This document shows, piece after piece, positions 16,544 to 24,816 of a stretch of DNA of 64,000 nucleotides; the first letter of the stretch is position 1; each line of letters begins with the position of its first letter. The notes under the pieces are model-generated. The model was not told the origin of the DNA and ran no database searches. It was given only the letters and a program-made list of their open reading frames with translations. Origin of the DNA: Thiohalomonas sp041685045 (lineage in GTDB: Bacteria; Pseudomonadota; Gammaproteobacteria; Thiohalomonadales; Thiohalomonadaceae); the NCBI GenBank assembly GCA_041685045.1, contig JAWLGP010000003.1, positions 150,557-214,556 of the forward strand. Direction: 5' to 3'. The position numbers and the translations under genes are program-made.

Positions 16544-19500
16544 TTAGTGGGTTTCGCTTTCATCGGTCGTCTGACCAATGCCGGGCTTCAGGCGAATACC
16601 GCGACGTCCGGTCTTCGGATTCACCTTCTTGGACGGCGCGCGCTGCACACTGGCCGAGCTGTTCTCGACCGTTGGTTGTTTCACTGTTTCTGCTTGAGCC
16701 GTGGTTTCCTTGGCCTCGATTTCCTTGGCCTCGATTTCCTTGGCCTCGATTTCCTTGGCCTCGATTTCCTTGGCCTCGATTTCCTTGGCCTCGATTTCCT
16801 TGGCCTCGATTTCCTTGGCCTCGATTTCCTTGGGCTCGATTTCCTTAAGCTCGATTTCCTTGGCCGTGGTTACCTTGTCCGTGGTTTCCTTGGTAGCCGC
16901 GGCTTTCCTCGATGCGGGCTTTTTGGCTGCGGCTTTCTTTGATGTCGCCTTCTTGGGCGCGGCTTTCCTGGATGCCGCCTTCTTCTTCACCACCGTCTTT
17001 TTCTTTTCTGCTTTTGATTCTTCGGTGGCCATTACCGCCGGCTTCTCATCTGCCGGCAAGGACGCGGGGGCGGCGACGACCGCCCCTTCGTCACTTTTCA
17101 CTTCCGAAGAAACTTCGGAAGCTCCCCCCTCCTCTTTGAAATCGGCTACGTCCGACTCGCTCGTCGTATGAACAGAGTTTGCCGGCACCTCGTTCTGTGC
17201 CACCGGAATCTCTGCGTCCACCATTTCGACTTTGTTGCTGTCGTCTTCGGTTTCGGACGCCAGCACATCCGGCTGAGGCGTTGCAGACGCTTCCTGCTCC
17301 GTGATCGGTTCCGGCTCGACTGCGTCCAAGGTTTCCGGCTGCACAGCCTTCGCTTCGGTGGCAGTGAGTTCCAGTTGCGCTTGACCGGCCTGCGCCGATT
17401 GCGCCGCCCGCCTGCGCCTGGCCAGCACCCCGGGCACACTCGCAATGGCAACCAGCATCGCCTGCATATCGCGCAGTAGATCGCGTGCCAGCCCAACGAC
17501 GACGGCACCCATGAGCATGGCACCCGACGCGAGACGAGGACCCAGCGGCTTTTTCGGACCGGGTCCGCCACCGTCGTCATCGCCGCCCGACTCGCAGCCA
17601 GGCGACCCGCCCGCCGGACAGAAGTTGCGGCGGGCCGAGATGCAGCCGAGCGGGATCACCACCAACGTGAGCAGGGTCGAGACCAGCACACCGAACAGCA
17701 GTGAAATGGCCATGCCCTGGAAGATGGGATCGAACAGGATCACGCTCGAGCCGGCCACGAGTGCCAGGGCGGTGATGAGAATGGGCCGTGTCCGTGTCTT
17801 ACAGGACAGAATCACCGCATCCCGCACGTCCCTGCCGTTTTGGACTTCGTGCTTGGAGAAGTCCACCAACAGAATGGAGTTGCGCACAATTATGCCGGCC
17901 AGTGCAATGAAGCCGATCATCGACGTCGCGGTGAATTCGGCATCGAGCAGCCAGTGTCCCGGGATGATGCCGATCAGGGTCAAGGGGATCGGCGCCATGA
18001 TCACCAGGGGGACCAGGAAGTTGCCGAACTCCCAGACCACCAGAATATAGATCAGCACCAGGGCCACGGCGAACGCAGCGCCCATGTCGCGGAAGGTTTC
18101 GTAGGTAACGGTCCACTCGCCCGTCCACTCGAATCCCGACTGCGCATCGTTCGCCGGCGGGCCGAGGTATCTTTTGTAGCGTGTAGAGTCTACGCCAACC
18201 AACTTAACCTCATCTGGCGTGGTGTAGCCGTCGAGCAGGTCTTCCACCTCCCACATGCCGTAGATGGGGGCGGCCAGGCGCCCGACCGCATCGCCCACGA
18301 CGTATTCCACCGGACGGAGATCCTTGTGGTACACGATCGGATCCTGGGTCACCGTCACGAAGCGGCCGAGCTCGGTGAGGGGCACCATGGAACCATCAGG
18401 GGCCGGGATCGGCAGGTCGCTGAGCCGTGTGATCTGGGCTCTTACCTCGAGCGGCACCTGCATGACGATGTAGGTCGGATCCAGCACGGTACCCTGCTTC
18501 ACGTCACCCAGCCGATGACCGCCCATCGCCATGCTGAGGTTGCGGTTGATGGCATCGACCGAGATCCCGCGCCGCACCGACTTTTCGGTATCCACCTCGA
18601 AGCGCCAGATGTCGTACGGCTGTTGCATGTAGTTGTCGACGTCGGCGATACCTTCCGCCTGTTCAAACACGTCGGTCATCTTCTGGGCGACTTCGCGCCG
18701 GACACCTGTCGGACCGTAGATCTCGGCAACAATCGACTGCAATACCGGCGGTCCCGGCGGCATCTCCACAATCGTGAGCCGTGCACCCGCTTTCTGCACC
18801 AGCGGTGTCAGCAGTTCACGGGCAGCCACGGCGATTTCGTGGCTGGAGCGGTCACGCGCCTTCTTGTCCAGCAGTTGGATGTGCAGTTCGGCCTGCCACG
18901 GCTCGTTCCGCAGATAGTAGTGGCGCACCATACCGTTAAAGTCGAACGGTTGCGCCGTGCCGACATAGGACTGCAGCGCGGTCACCTCCGGGATCTCCCG
19001 TACCAGCTCTGCCAGGCGGCCAGTCAGATTGGCGGTAACCGGCAGTGCCGTCCCCTCCGGCATGTCCAGCACCACCGAGAACTCCGGCTTGTTGTCGTAC
19101 GGCAGCATCTTCACCGTCACCGCCTTGCTGTAGAACATTGCACAGGACAGGAAAAAGACGGCAACGATCCCGGCCAGCGTCAACCAGCCTCGTCGGCGGT
19201 TTTCGATCATCGGTACCAACAGGCCCCGGAAGAAACGGTCGAGCCGCTCGTTCTGATGGTGCTCCCGCTCCTCGGCCTTTTGCAGTTGCGCCATACTCGG
19301 CCGGATGCGCATCGCCAGCCACGGCGTAAAGATGAAGGCGGCAAACAGGGAGAACAGCATCGCCACGGAGCCGAGCGCAGGAATGGGCTCCATGTAAGGC
19401 CCCATCATGCCGCTGACAAAGCCCATCGGTAGCAGCGCGGCGATAACGGTGAACGTAGCGAGAATAGTGGGGTTGCCCACCTCGCGCACGGCATCGACGG

Positions 19501-20854
19501 CCGTGGCCGTGTCCATCTCACCCTTGTTGAGCCAGCGTCGATAGATGTTCTCCACCACCACGATGGCATCGTCGACCAGAATGCCGATGGAGAAGATCAG
19601 CGCAAACAGGCTGACACGGTCGATGGTGTACCCCAGCACCCAGGCGGAAAAGACGGTGACCAGGATCACCACCGGGATGACAAACAGCACCACCAATGCC
19701 GGCCGCAATCCCAGCGAGAGCCAGACCAGCACCGCAACGGCGGCCGTGGCGATGAACAGCTTGAAGATCAGTTCGTTGACCTTGTCATTCGCCGTTTCGC
19801 CGTAGTTGCGCGTCACGCTGACATTGACGTTATCCGGGAGCAGGTGCCCTTTCAGATCCTCGACTTTGTCGATAATGGCGTTGGCCACGGTGACGCCATT
19901 GGCACCCTCTTTCTTGGCGATGGCCACGGTAACCGCCGGCATGCCGTCGGCAGTTACGTCACCGGCATAACCGACGCCGGTGTAGAAGTTGACCAGCTGT
20001 TCGGCATCGGCCGGCCCCTGCGTCACCTGCGCCACATCGCGCACGTAGACCGGAACACCATCGTGGACCGATACCACCAGACGCGCGATATCTTCCGCCG
20101 TTTGCAGGAAGGAACCGGTGTAGACCGTGTAATAGCTGTCACCGGTCTCGAGATTACCCGCGCGCTGCTCGCTGTTCGCGGTCCGGATGGTTTCGGCCAC
20201 CTGGTCGAGAGAAACGCCGTAGCCGGACAGACGTTCGGGAAGCACCTCTACCCGCACCTGCTCCGGACGACCGCCGACGATGAATCCCTGTCCCGTGTTC
20301 GGGATCTGCTTCAACCGCTGCAGCAGGTCGAGAGACAGCGTACGCAGCGCCCCATCGTCGAGGTCTTCCGACCAAAGTGTCAGCGTCACCACCGGGACGT
20401 CGTCGATGCCTTTGGGCTTGACCAGCGGCATCGAGACACCCGGCGGGATGTGATCGAGATTGGATTGGAGCTTGTCATGCACTTTGACGATCGACGGCCC
20501 CAGGCTCTCACCGACCTCAAACTGCACGGTCACCATGCCCTGGCCCCGTTGAGAGGCCGAGTAGACGTGCTTGACGCCAGGGATTTCGCTCATGATCCGC
20601 TGCAGCGGGTCGATGGCGAGGCTGGCTACCTGCTCCGAGGAGGCACCCGGATACTGGACGAAGATATCGACCATCGGCACGGAGATCTGCGGGTCTTCCT
20701 GCCGTGGAGTGAAGATCAGCCCCAGCACCCCCACCACCAGCATGACGAAAAACAGGAGGGGTGAGAGCGGAGAGTGAATGAATGCCCGGGCCATCCGCCC
20801 GGCCAGACCCAGCGACTCGTCGTGGGCTTGCGGTGTCTGATTCTGTTCAGTCAT
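16544..20854 (-). CDS. RND efflux permease with long histone-H1-like cytoplasmic tail, 1436 aa
   Basis: Residues 1 to about 1070 form a complete RND pump: the first helix and RQEDPQISVPMVDIFVQYPG porter start, proton-relay helix ILVDDAIVVVENIYRRW with the paired Asp, and the second set of helices ending LTLVVIPLG. RND permeases normally end near here. About 365 further residues follow: a possible amphipathic segment (LASGAMLMGAVVVGLARDLL), an acidic Ser/Glu-rich stretch, a Lys/Ala-rich H1/AlgP-like stretch (KKKAASRKAAPKKATSKKAA), ten EIEAK-type pentads and a basic end (RRGIRLKPGIGQ). The tail should be cytoplasmic. The partner adaptor lies 49 nt upstream; no outer-membrane channel gene is present. 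Cargo unknown. Confidence 0.9.
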   Translation of the reverse strand: MTEQNQTPQAHDESLGLAGRMARAFIHSPLSPLLFFVMLVVGVLGLIFTPRQEDPQISVPMVDIFVQYPGASSEQVASLAIDPLQRIMSEIPGVKHVYSASQRGQGMVTVQFEVGESLGPSIVKVHDKLQSNLDHIPPGVSMPLVKPKGIDDVPVVTLTLWSEDLDDGALRTLSLDLLQRLKQIPNTGQGFIVGGRPEQVRVEVLPERLSGYGVSLDQVAETIRTANSEQRAGNLETGDSYYTVYTGSFLQTAEDIARLVVSVHDGVPVYVRDVAQVTQGPADAEQLVNFYTGVGYAGDVTADGMPAVTVAIAKKEGANGVTVANAIIDKVEDLKGHLLPDNVNVSVTRNYGETANDKVNELIFKLFIATAAVAVLVWLSLGLRPALVVLFVIPVVILVTVFSAWVLGYTIDRVSLFALIFSIGILVDDAIVVVENIYRRWLNKGEMDTATAVDAVREVGNPTILATFTVIAALLPMGFVSGMMGPYMEPIPALGSVAMLFSLFAAFIFTPWLAMRIRPSMAQLQKAEEREHHQNERLDRFFRGLLVPMIENRRRGWLTLAGIVAVFFLSCAMFYSKAVTVKMLPYDNKPEFSVVLDMPEGTALPVTANLTGRLAELVREIPEVTALQSYVGTAQPFDFNGMVRHYYLRNEPWQAELHIQLLDKKARDRSSHEIAVAARELLTPLVQKAGARLTIVEMPPGPPVLQSIVAEIYGPTGVRREVAQKMTDVFEQAEGIADVDNYMQQPYDIWRFEVDTEKSVRRGISVDAINRNLSMAMGGHRLGDVKQGTVLDPTYIVMQVPLEVRAQITRLSDLPIPAPDGSMVPLTELGRFVTVTQDPIVYHKDLRPVEYVVGDAVGRLAAPIYGMWEVEDLLDGYTTPDEVKLVGVDSTRYKRYLGPPANDAQSGFEWTGEWTVTYETFRDMGAAFAVALVLIYILVVWEFGNFLVPLVIMAPIPLTLIGIIPGHWLLDAEFTATSMIGFIALAGIIVRNSILLVDFSKHEVQNGRDVRDAVILSCKTRTRPILITALALVAGSSVILFDPIFQGMAISLLFGVLVSTLLTLVVIPLGCISARRNFCPAGGSPGCESGGDDDGGGPGPKKPLGPRLASGAMLMGAVVVGLARDLLRDMQAMLVAIASVPGVLARRRRAAQSAQAGQAQLELTATEAKAVQPETLDAVEPEPITEQEASATPQPDVLASETEDDSNKVEMVDAEIPVAQNEVPANSVHTTSESDVADFKEEGGASEVSSEVKSDEGAVVAAPASLPADEKPAVMATEESKAEKKKTVVKKKAASRKAAPKKATSKKAAAKKPASRKAAATKETTDKVTTAKEIELKEIEPKEIEAKEIEAKEIEAKEIEAKEIEAKEIEAKEIEAKEIEAKETTAQAETVKQPTVENSSASVQRAPSKKVNPKTGRRGIRLKPGIGQTTDESETH
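16706..16855 (-). repeat. Tandem repeat, ten 15-bp units encoding EIEAK pentads
   Basis: Exactly ten consecutive 15-bp units (plus-strand unit TTCCTTGGCCTCGAT). Eight encode EIEAK, one EIEPK and one EIELK, in frame within the C-terminal tail of the RND permease. Near-identical DNA indicates recent expansion and a likely variable length between strains. Confidence 0.95.
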
Positions 20855-20903
20855 ATCCTGCCGGCCTTATTGTTCTTGGAAGGCGTCATGCAATCGCACC
20901 CGC

Positions 20904-22046
20904 TTAGCGGGGCTGACGCGCCGAACTTGAAGCCATTCCCGGGCGGGGATTGACGACGACGCGCTCGCCGGGATTGACACCCGAGAGCACCGCGACGTGC
21001 TGCGGATCGACCTGTTCACCCAGACGCAACAAGCGAAGCTCGGTCTTTCCGTCGGTCCCCTGGATGAAAACGGCGGGCAGACTGCCTCGACGAACCAATG
21101 ACGAGACAGGAACCACCGGCAGGGATTTGGAAGGAATGGTGGTATCCAGCACCATCACCTCGGCGTACATGCCGGGGGCGGCGGGCGCGGTCGCCGCCAA
21201 ATCCAGCTTCACGGTGACCGTGTGCCGGCCGGGATCGGCCATCGGATAGACCTGTGCCACACGCGCGTTCACCAACGCGTTATGCACATCGAGGCGCACC
21301 GGCACACTAACGCCTTCCGAAAGACCGGGCATCAAGCGGGACGGGACGTGGACTTCGAGCTGTAACAGTTCGGTATCGGCGTAGCGCAACAGCGGCTGGC
21401 CCGGCTGTACCGTGTCACCCACCTCGACCAGCTTGTGGGTGATGACGCCGTTGAACGGCGCCCGACCTTTGGCATCTTTCAGTTTGGCGTCGATCTCCTC
21501 GATGGCCGATTGCGCCTGCATGTACGTGCTGCGCGCCTGCTGGATATGGGTCTCTTGGGCAATGATGTCGGCATGCCGATCGAAGCCCGAGTTGTTGAAA
21601 CCCATCATGTCGCCCATGCCGCGGGTCACGAACCAGTCGAACATGGAGGGCATTTGCATGCCCGGCATGCTGCGGCCGGACCAGGGATTGACCAGTTCGC
21701 GGGTGAACTGAACGCCGGCGTTCCGCAGGGCGGCCTCGGCGTTATTCATCTGCGCAACCGCAGAGCGCCGCTGCGCCAGCAGTTCATCATCGTCCAACGC
21801 AACCAGCACCGTCTCCGCCGGGAAACTGTCCCCTGCTGTACCGGCCAGGAACTCCACGCGCCCCGGCAACTGGGCGGCGATGGTGACTTGGCGGGCCGGG
21901 ATGACGGTGCCGCCCAGAACGACTCGCTGGTCAACACGCTGCTCGGGCACAACAAACAGTTCTTCACTTCCCTGGGCACAAGCCATGGAGGTCAAAGAAA
22001 CGGCGAATAAAGTCGCCTGCAACAACCTGAACGGTCGAATCGCCAT
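20904..22046 (-). CDS. RND periplasmic adaptor (MFP) with Met-rich hairpin insert, 380 aa
   Basis: A membrane fusion protein linking the RND pump to an outer-membrane channel. The ATG at 22046 is chosen for the GGGGGA 4 nt upstream; it opens a signal peptide ending near SMACA, possibly a lipoprotein-like cysteine. The barrel-sandwich halves (TVIPARQVTIAAQLPGRVEF and FNGVITHKLVEVGDTVQPGQ) flank a helical hairpin. Around residues 119-149 the hairpin carries an unusual Met-rich insert (SMPGMQMPSMFDWF, RGMGDMMGF). First gene after the sigma-54 promoter. Met clusters recall metal-handling adaptors, but the substrate is not known. Confidence 0.88.
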   Translation of the reverse strand: MAIRPFRLLQATLFAVSLTSMACAQGSEELFVVPEQRVDQRVVLGGTVIPARQVTIAAQLPGRVEFLAGTAGDSFPAETVLVALDDDELLAQRRSAVAQMNNAEAALRNAGVQFTRELVNPWSGRSMPGMQMPSMFDWFVTRGMGDMMGFNNSGFDRHADIIAQETHIQQARSTYMQAQSAIEEIDAKLKDAKGRAPFNGVITHKLVEVGDTVQPGQPLLRYADTELLQLEVHVPSRLMPGLSEGVSVPVRLDVHNALVNARVAQVYPMADPGRHTVTVKLDLAATAPAAPGMYAEVMVLDTTIPSKSLPVVPVSSLVRRGSLPAVFIQGTDGKTELRLLRLGEQVDPQHVAVLSGVNPGERVVVNPRPGMASSSARQPR

Positions 22047-22162
22047 CAAATCCCCCTGCTCAATTGCTAACGCAAAAATAGAAGCCCTTCGCGGCCTCTT
22101 TGCTTTCAAATAGTAGACGTTAGTTCCGCGTTTGCTCGCCCGAAGAACATGGAATGTCTAAC

Positions 22163-22177
22163 GCAAATTGTATGCCA
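22163..22177 (-). promoter_or_regulatory. Sigma-54 (-24/-12) promoter for the adaptor-RND operon
   Basis: On the minus strand the site reads TGGCATACAATTTGC, against consensus TGGCACR-N4-TTGCW: GG and GC are separated by exactly 10 nt and only the CR positions deviate (C to T). Expected transcription start is near 22151, giving a leader of about 105 nt before the adaptor ATG. A sigma-54 activator gene is divergent and possible activator sites lie about 170 nt upstream. Confidence 0.75.
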
Positions 22178-22310
22178 AATTTTAAGTTATTGATTTTGCG
22201 AAATTTTAACTACAGGACTCGCGTTGCGGTTGCAATGCAAAATGCCCGCCGCAGCAACGTACAGCGACCCTTCCCACCTTTAACTCATTGATTTAATTGA
22301 GAACCAACGC

Positions 22311-22331
22311 TGTTGCAACACGGTTGCAACA
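22311..22331. promoter_or_regulatory. Candidate activator binding site, paired GTTGCAAC palindromes
   Basis: TGTTGCAAC-ACG-GTTGCAACA is a perfect inverted repeat with a 3-nt spacer, each arm itself containing the palindrome GTTGCAAC. Related half-sites occur at about 22229-22235 and 22335-22341. The distance of about 170 nt from the predicted sigma-54 start suits an enhancer, and the site sits about 85 nt before the activator's own ATG, so autoregulation is possible. Confidence 0.55.
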
Positions 22332-22413
22332 AACGTTGCAGCATCGGCTGCGTCAGGGTAGTTTGTGCATGAGCCGGCGAAGACCGGGGTCGATATTGGG
22401 GGGATTGATTGAA

Positions 22414-23763
22414 ATGAATGGATTGGATGAGTTTCTGCCGGTAATCGAAGCCGTCATCTCTCGCATCGACGAAGGGGTGGTTATCGCCGACCCGGGCGGC
22501 AAGGTGCTTTATTACAACCCTGCCGTCGCGGAGATGCTCGGCCTGACGGACGATCGCCCTCCGAAGGAGATCCGGCGCCTGGGCGGAATCAATGTACAAA
22601 AGGCGCTGCTCAAGGCGGCCCTTGATGCCGGCGAGGTCGACGCCGCCGGACGCCCCAGCGGCAACTTCGTTCGCTTCGAAGAGAAGGTCAGTACCGGTGA
22701 CACGGTGCGCTTCCTCGAGTTCAACAGCGGTTTGGTCCAGCTCCCGGAGATGGATACCAAGGTGCGCCTGATCATCGTTCATGATCGAACGGGCCAGAAA
22801 CACCTGGAGGCCGTGCTCTCCGGCAGCAGCAGCAGCGGCATGGTCACCAAGGACCCTCAGATGCTGGACATCATCGCCCGGATCCAGCAGATCGCCCCGA
22901 CCAATGCTTTCGCGCTGTTCCAGGGAGAATCGGGAACCGGCAAGACCCAGCTGGCGCGGCTGGTGCACAAGCTCAGCAATCGCGCCAACCAGCCATTCGT
23001 GGAGGTCAACTGCGCCGCAATACCGGAGTCGCTGATCGAATCGGAGCTGTTCGGGCACATCAAAGGGGCCTTCACCGGCGCAGTGCACGACCGGCCGGGG
23101 CGTTTCCAGGCGGCCCATAAAGGCACCCTGTTCCTGGATGAGATCAGCGAAATCCCACTGAACCTGCAGGCCAAGCTGCTCAAGGTGTTGCAGGACCAGG
23201 AATTCGAGATGGTCGGTTCCGATAAGACGGTACGGGTCGACGTCCGCGTGCTCAGCGCCTCCAACAGCAATCTGCGTGAAGCGGTCGACCGCGGCGATTT
23301 TCGGGCCGACCTCTACTACCGGCTTGCGGTCATCCCCATCAACGTACCACCCCTGCGGGAACGTCCCGGCGACATCCCGCTGCTAATTGAGCACTTCTGC
23401 GAAAGTTTGGTTGCCCGGGGCTATCCGGACAATATCAAGTGCAACCCGGACGCCATGCGCATGATGATGGACTACCCGTGGCCGGGCAACGTGCGGGAAC
23501 TCGCCAACGCGGTGGAGCACGGCATGGTCTGCTCCGACAACGGCGTGGTGGTCCCCGAAAGCCTGCCCCAGGACGTCCGCAATTACAGCACCGGCGGCGT
23601 CCGGCGCCCGGTTTTGCGTCGGGATGCGGAAGACGAGGAGCAGCGTCGCATCATCGAAGAGGCCCTCGACCAGGCCGGTGGCAGCCGGGCCGTTGCCGCC
23701 ACCCTGCTCGGCATTGATCGCACCACCCTTTGGCGGCGCATGCAGAAACTGGGGGTCGGGTGA
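22414..23763 (+). CDS. Sigma-54-dependent transcriptional activator, PAS-AAA-Fis, 449 aa
   Basis: An N-terminal PAS-like sensor (EAVISRIDEGVVIADPGGKV) replaces a receiver domain. The AAA+ domain has Walker A GESGTGKT, the sigma-54-contacting GAFTGA loop, Walker B GTLFLDEI and the arginine-finger region (FRADLYYRL). A C-terminal Fis-type helix-turn-helix (AVAATLLGIDRTTLWRRMQ) completes it. The ATG at 22414 follows a G-rich run 9-10 nt upstream; earlier in-frame starts at 22369 or 22297 would overlap the palindromic site. Divergent from the RND operon, whose sigma-54 promoter it probably activates. The PAS signal is unknown. Confidence 0.93.
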   Translation: MNGLDEFLPVIEAVISRIDEGVVIADPGGKVLYYNPAVAEMLGLTDDRPPKEIRRLGGINVQKALLKAALDAGEVDAAGRPSGNFVRFEEKVSTGDTVRFLEFNSGLVQLPEMDTKVRLIIVHDRTGQKHLEAVLSGSSSSGMVTKDPQMLDIIARIQQIAPTNAFALFQGESGTGKTQLARLVHKLSNRANQPFVEVNCAAIPESLIESELFGHIKGAFTGAVHDRPGRFQAAHKGTLFLDEISEIPLNLQAKLLKVLQDQEFEMVGSDKTVRVDVRVLSASNSNLREAVDRGDFRADLYYRLAVIPINVPPLRERPGDIPLLIEHFCESLVARGYPDNIKCNPDAMRMMMDYPWPGNVRELANAVEHGMVCSDNGVVVPESLPQDVRNYSTGGVRRPVLRRDAEDEEQRRIIEEALDQAGGSRAVAATLLGIDRTTLWRRMQKLGVG

Positions 23764-23855
23764 CCCACAAGTTGGCGGCGACCTGGCCAGTGGCAAAATT
23801 CCGGAAGGCTAACTATATAAGTGGGTAACGCCTCGCCACCTGGTTTTTTTTCTTC

Positions 23856-24017
23856 ATGAGCACCACCGCAGCCAATTCAAACTGGGACGTGATCAGCGAC
23901 ATCCTGATTGCCAGCAACATCGACGAGATCGTCCGCAACGTCTGCGACCAGCACTACCGCAGGGCCGCAGACGATGACATCAACAAAGGTCCGGAGAAGA
24001 CGCCATCGGATGGCTGA
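23856..24017 (+). CDS. Possible small protein, 53 aa
   Basis: An ATG-initiated frame with ordered, helical-looking sequence (NWDVISDILIASNIDEIVRN) and a charged C-terminus. There is no good ribosome site; a T-rich run (TTTTTTTTCTTC) precedes the ATG and could instead be a terminator tail of the activator gene. No family recognised. Listed at low confidence. Confidence 0.3.
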   Translation: MSTTAANSNWDVISDILIASNIDEIVRNVCDQHYRRAADDDINKGPEKTPSDG

Positions 24018-24305
24018 CGCTGTTTCAACCCTCCTGCTGTAGCTGGCTACATCGCCTTCCCGCTTTGGCCGCTCCCCCCCCCCGACCGGAATGTTGTTGC
24101 CGATGCAGTGCGGCGGACTGCGGCTATTGGGCGTCCCCCAGGGTCCGCAGAGTTGACAGGTCGCGTTGCATGGCCGTTTCTTAGTGCAGTGCCGTTCCGC
24201 TGACGACGACGTGCCAGAAAGCCGACGAGGCCGGGGCTGTGCTTCGTCAAGCAGTGTCGCACCGACAGTGCTGATGCCCCACAGCCCACAGCCGGTGGGA
24301 GACGG
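24018..24305. other. Gene-free stretch before the deaminase gene
   Basis: About 290 nt with no supported frame. A TTGACA occurs near 24154 but lacks a good -10 at normal spacing. A C9 run lies near 24077-24085. Confidence 0.4.
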
Positions 24306-24752
24306 ATGGACTATTCGGCAATGCTGCAACCCGCACTTGAAGAGGCGCGCCAGGGCTTCGCCGAAGGCGGAGTGCCCGTCGGCGCAGCGATCTTTGACGC
24401 CCAAGGGAGGCTCCTCAGCCGGGGGCGCAATCGCCGCGTGCAGGACAACGATCCTTCTGCACACGGCGAGACCGATGCGTTCCGCAAAGCGGGCCGGCAA
24501 ACCTCCTACAGGGACAAGATTCTCGTCACCACCCTGGCGCCCTGCTGGTACTGCTCCGGGCTGATCCGCCAGTTTCGCATCGGTACGGTCGTGGTGGGCG
24601 AAGCCCAAAACTTCGCTGGCCATCTGGATTGGCTACGCGAGTCGGGGACGCAGGTCATCGAACTCAACGATCCCGCATGCATCGAACTGATGCGGCGGTT
24701 CATTCAGCAGTCCCCCGAGCTTTGGAACGAGGACATCGGCACCTGTGACTGA
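24306..24752 (+). CDS. Cytosine deaminase, yeast Fcy1-type
   Basis: A 148-residue cytidine-deaminase-fold enzyme. Zinc ligands and the catalytic Glu are seen in HGETDA and PCWYCSG. The start (GVPVGAAIFDAQGRLLSRGR), the VVVGEAQNF strand and the C-terminus (RRFIQQSPELWNEDIG) align closely with yeast cytosine deaminase, not with TadA or bacterial CodA. It would convert cytosine to uracil plus ammonia in the cytoplasm for pyrimidine salvage. A more general nucleoside/guanine deaminase role cannot be excluded. It stands alone, with an 80-residue hypothetical gene following. Confidence 0.8.
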   Translation: MDYSAMLQPALEEARQGFAEGGVPVGAAIFDAQGRLLSRGRNRRVQDNDPSAHGETDAFRKAGRQTSYRDKILVTTLAPCWYCSGLIRQFRIGTVVVGEAQNFAGHLDWLRESGTQVIELNDPACIELMRRFIQQSPELWNEDIGTCD

Positions 24753-24816
24753 AGGGATGCAGCACGCTGCGTCCCGTTCGAAAAGGCCACAACTCAGGAC
24801 ATGGAGCGGTTGATTC

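Noticed and set aside
16706..16855. CRISPR-like regular repeats
   Set aside because: 15-bp units are contiguous without spacers and in frame in the RND tail; this is a coding tandem repeat.
17840..19432. 530-codon plus-strand open frame
   Set aside because: Antisense to the RND permease; the translation is His/Arg/Gly-rich shadow sequence and the minus-strand frame has clear RND motifs.
22369..22413. Earlier start for the sigma-54 activator
   Set aside because: The extra residues are Arg/Gly-rich and not part of the PAS domain; ribosome site is poorer than at 22414.
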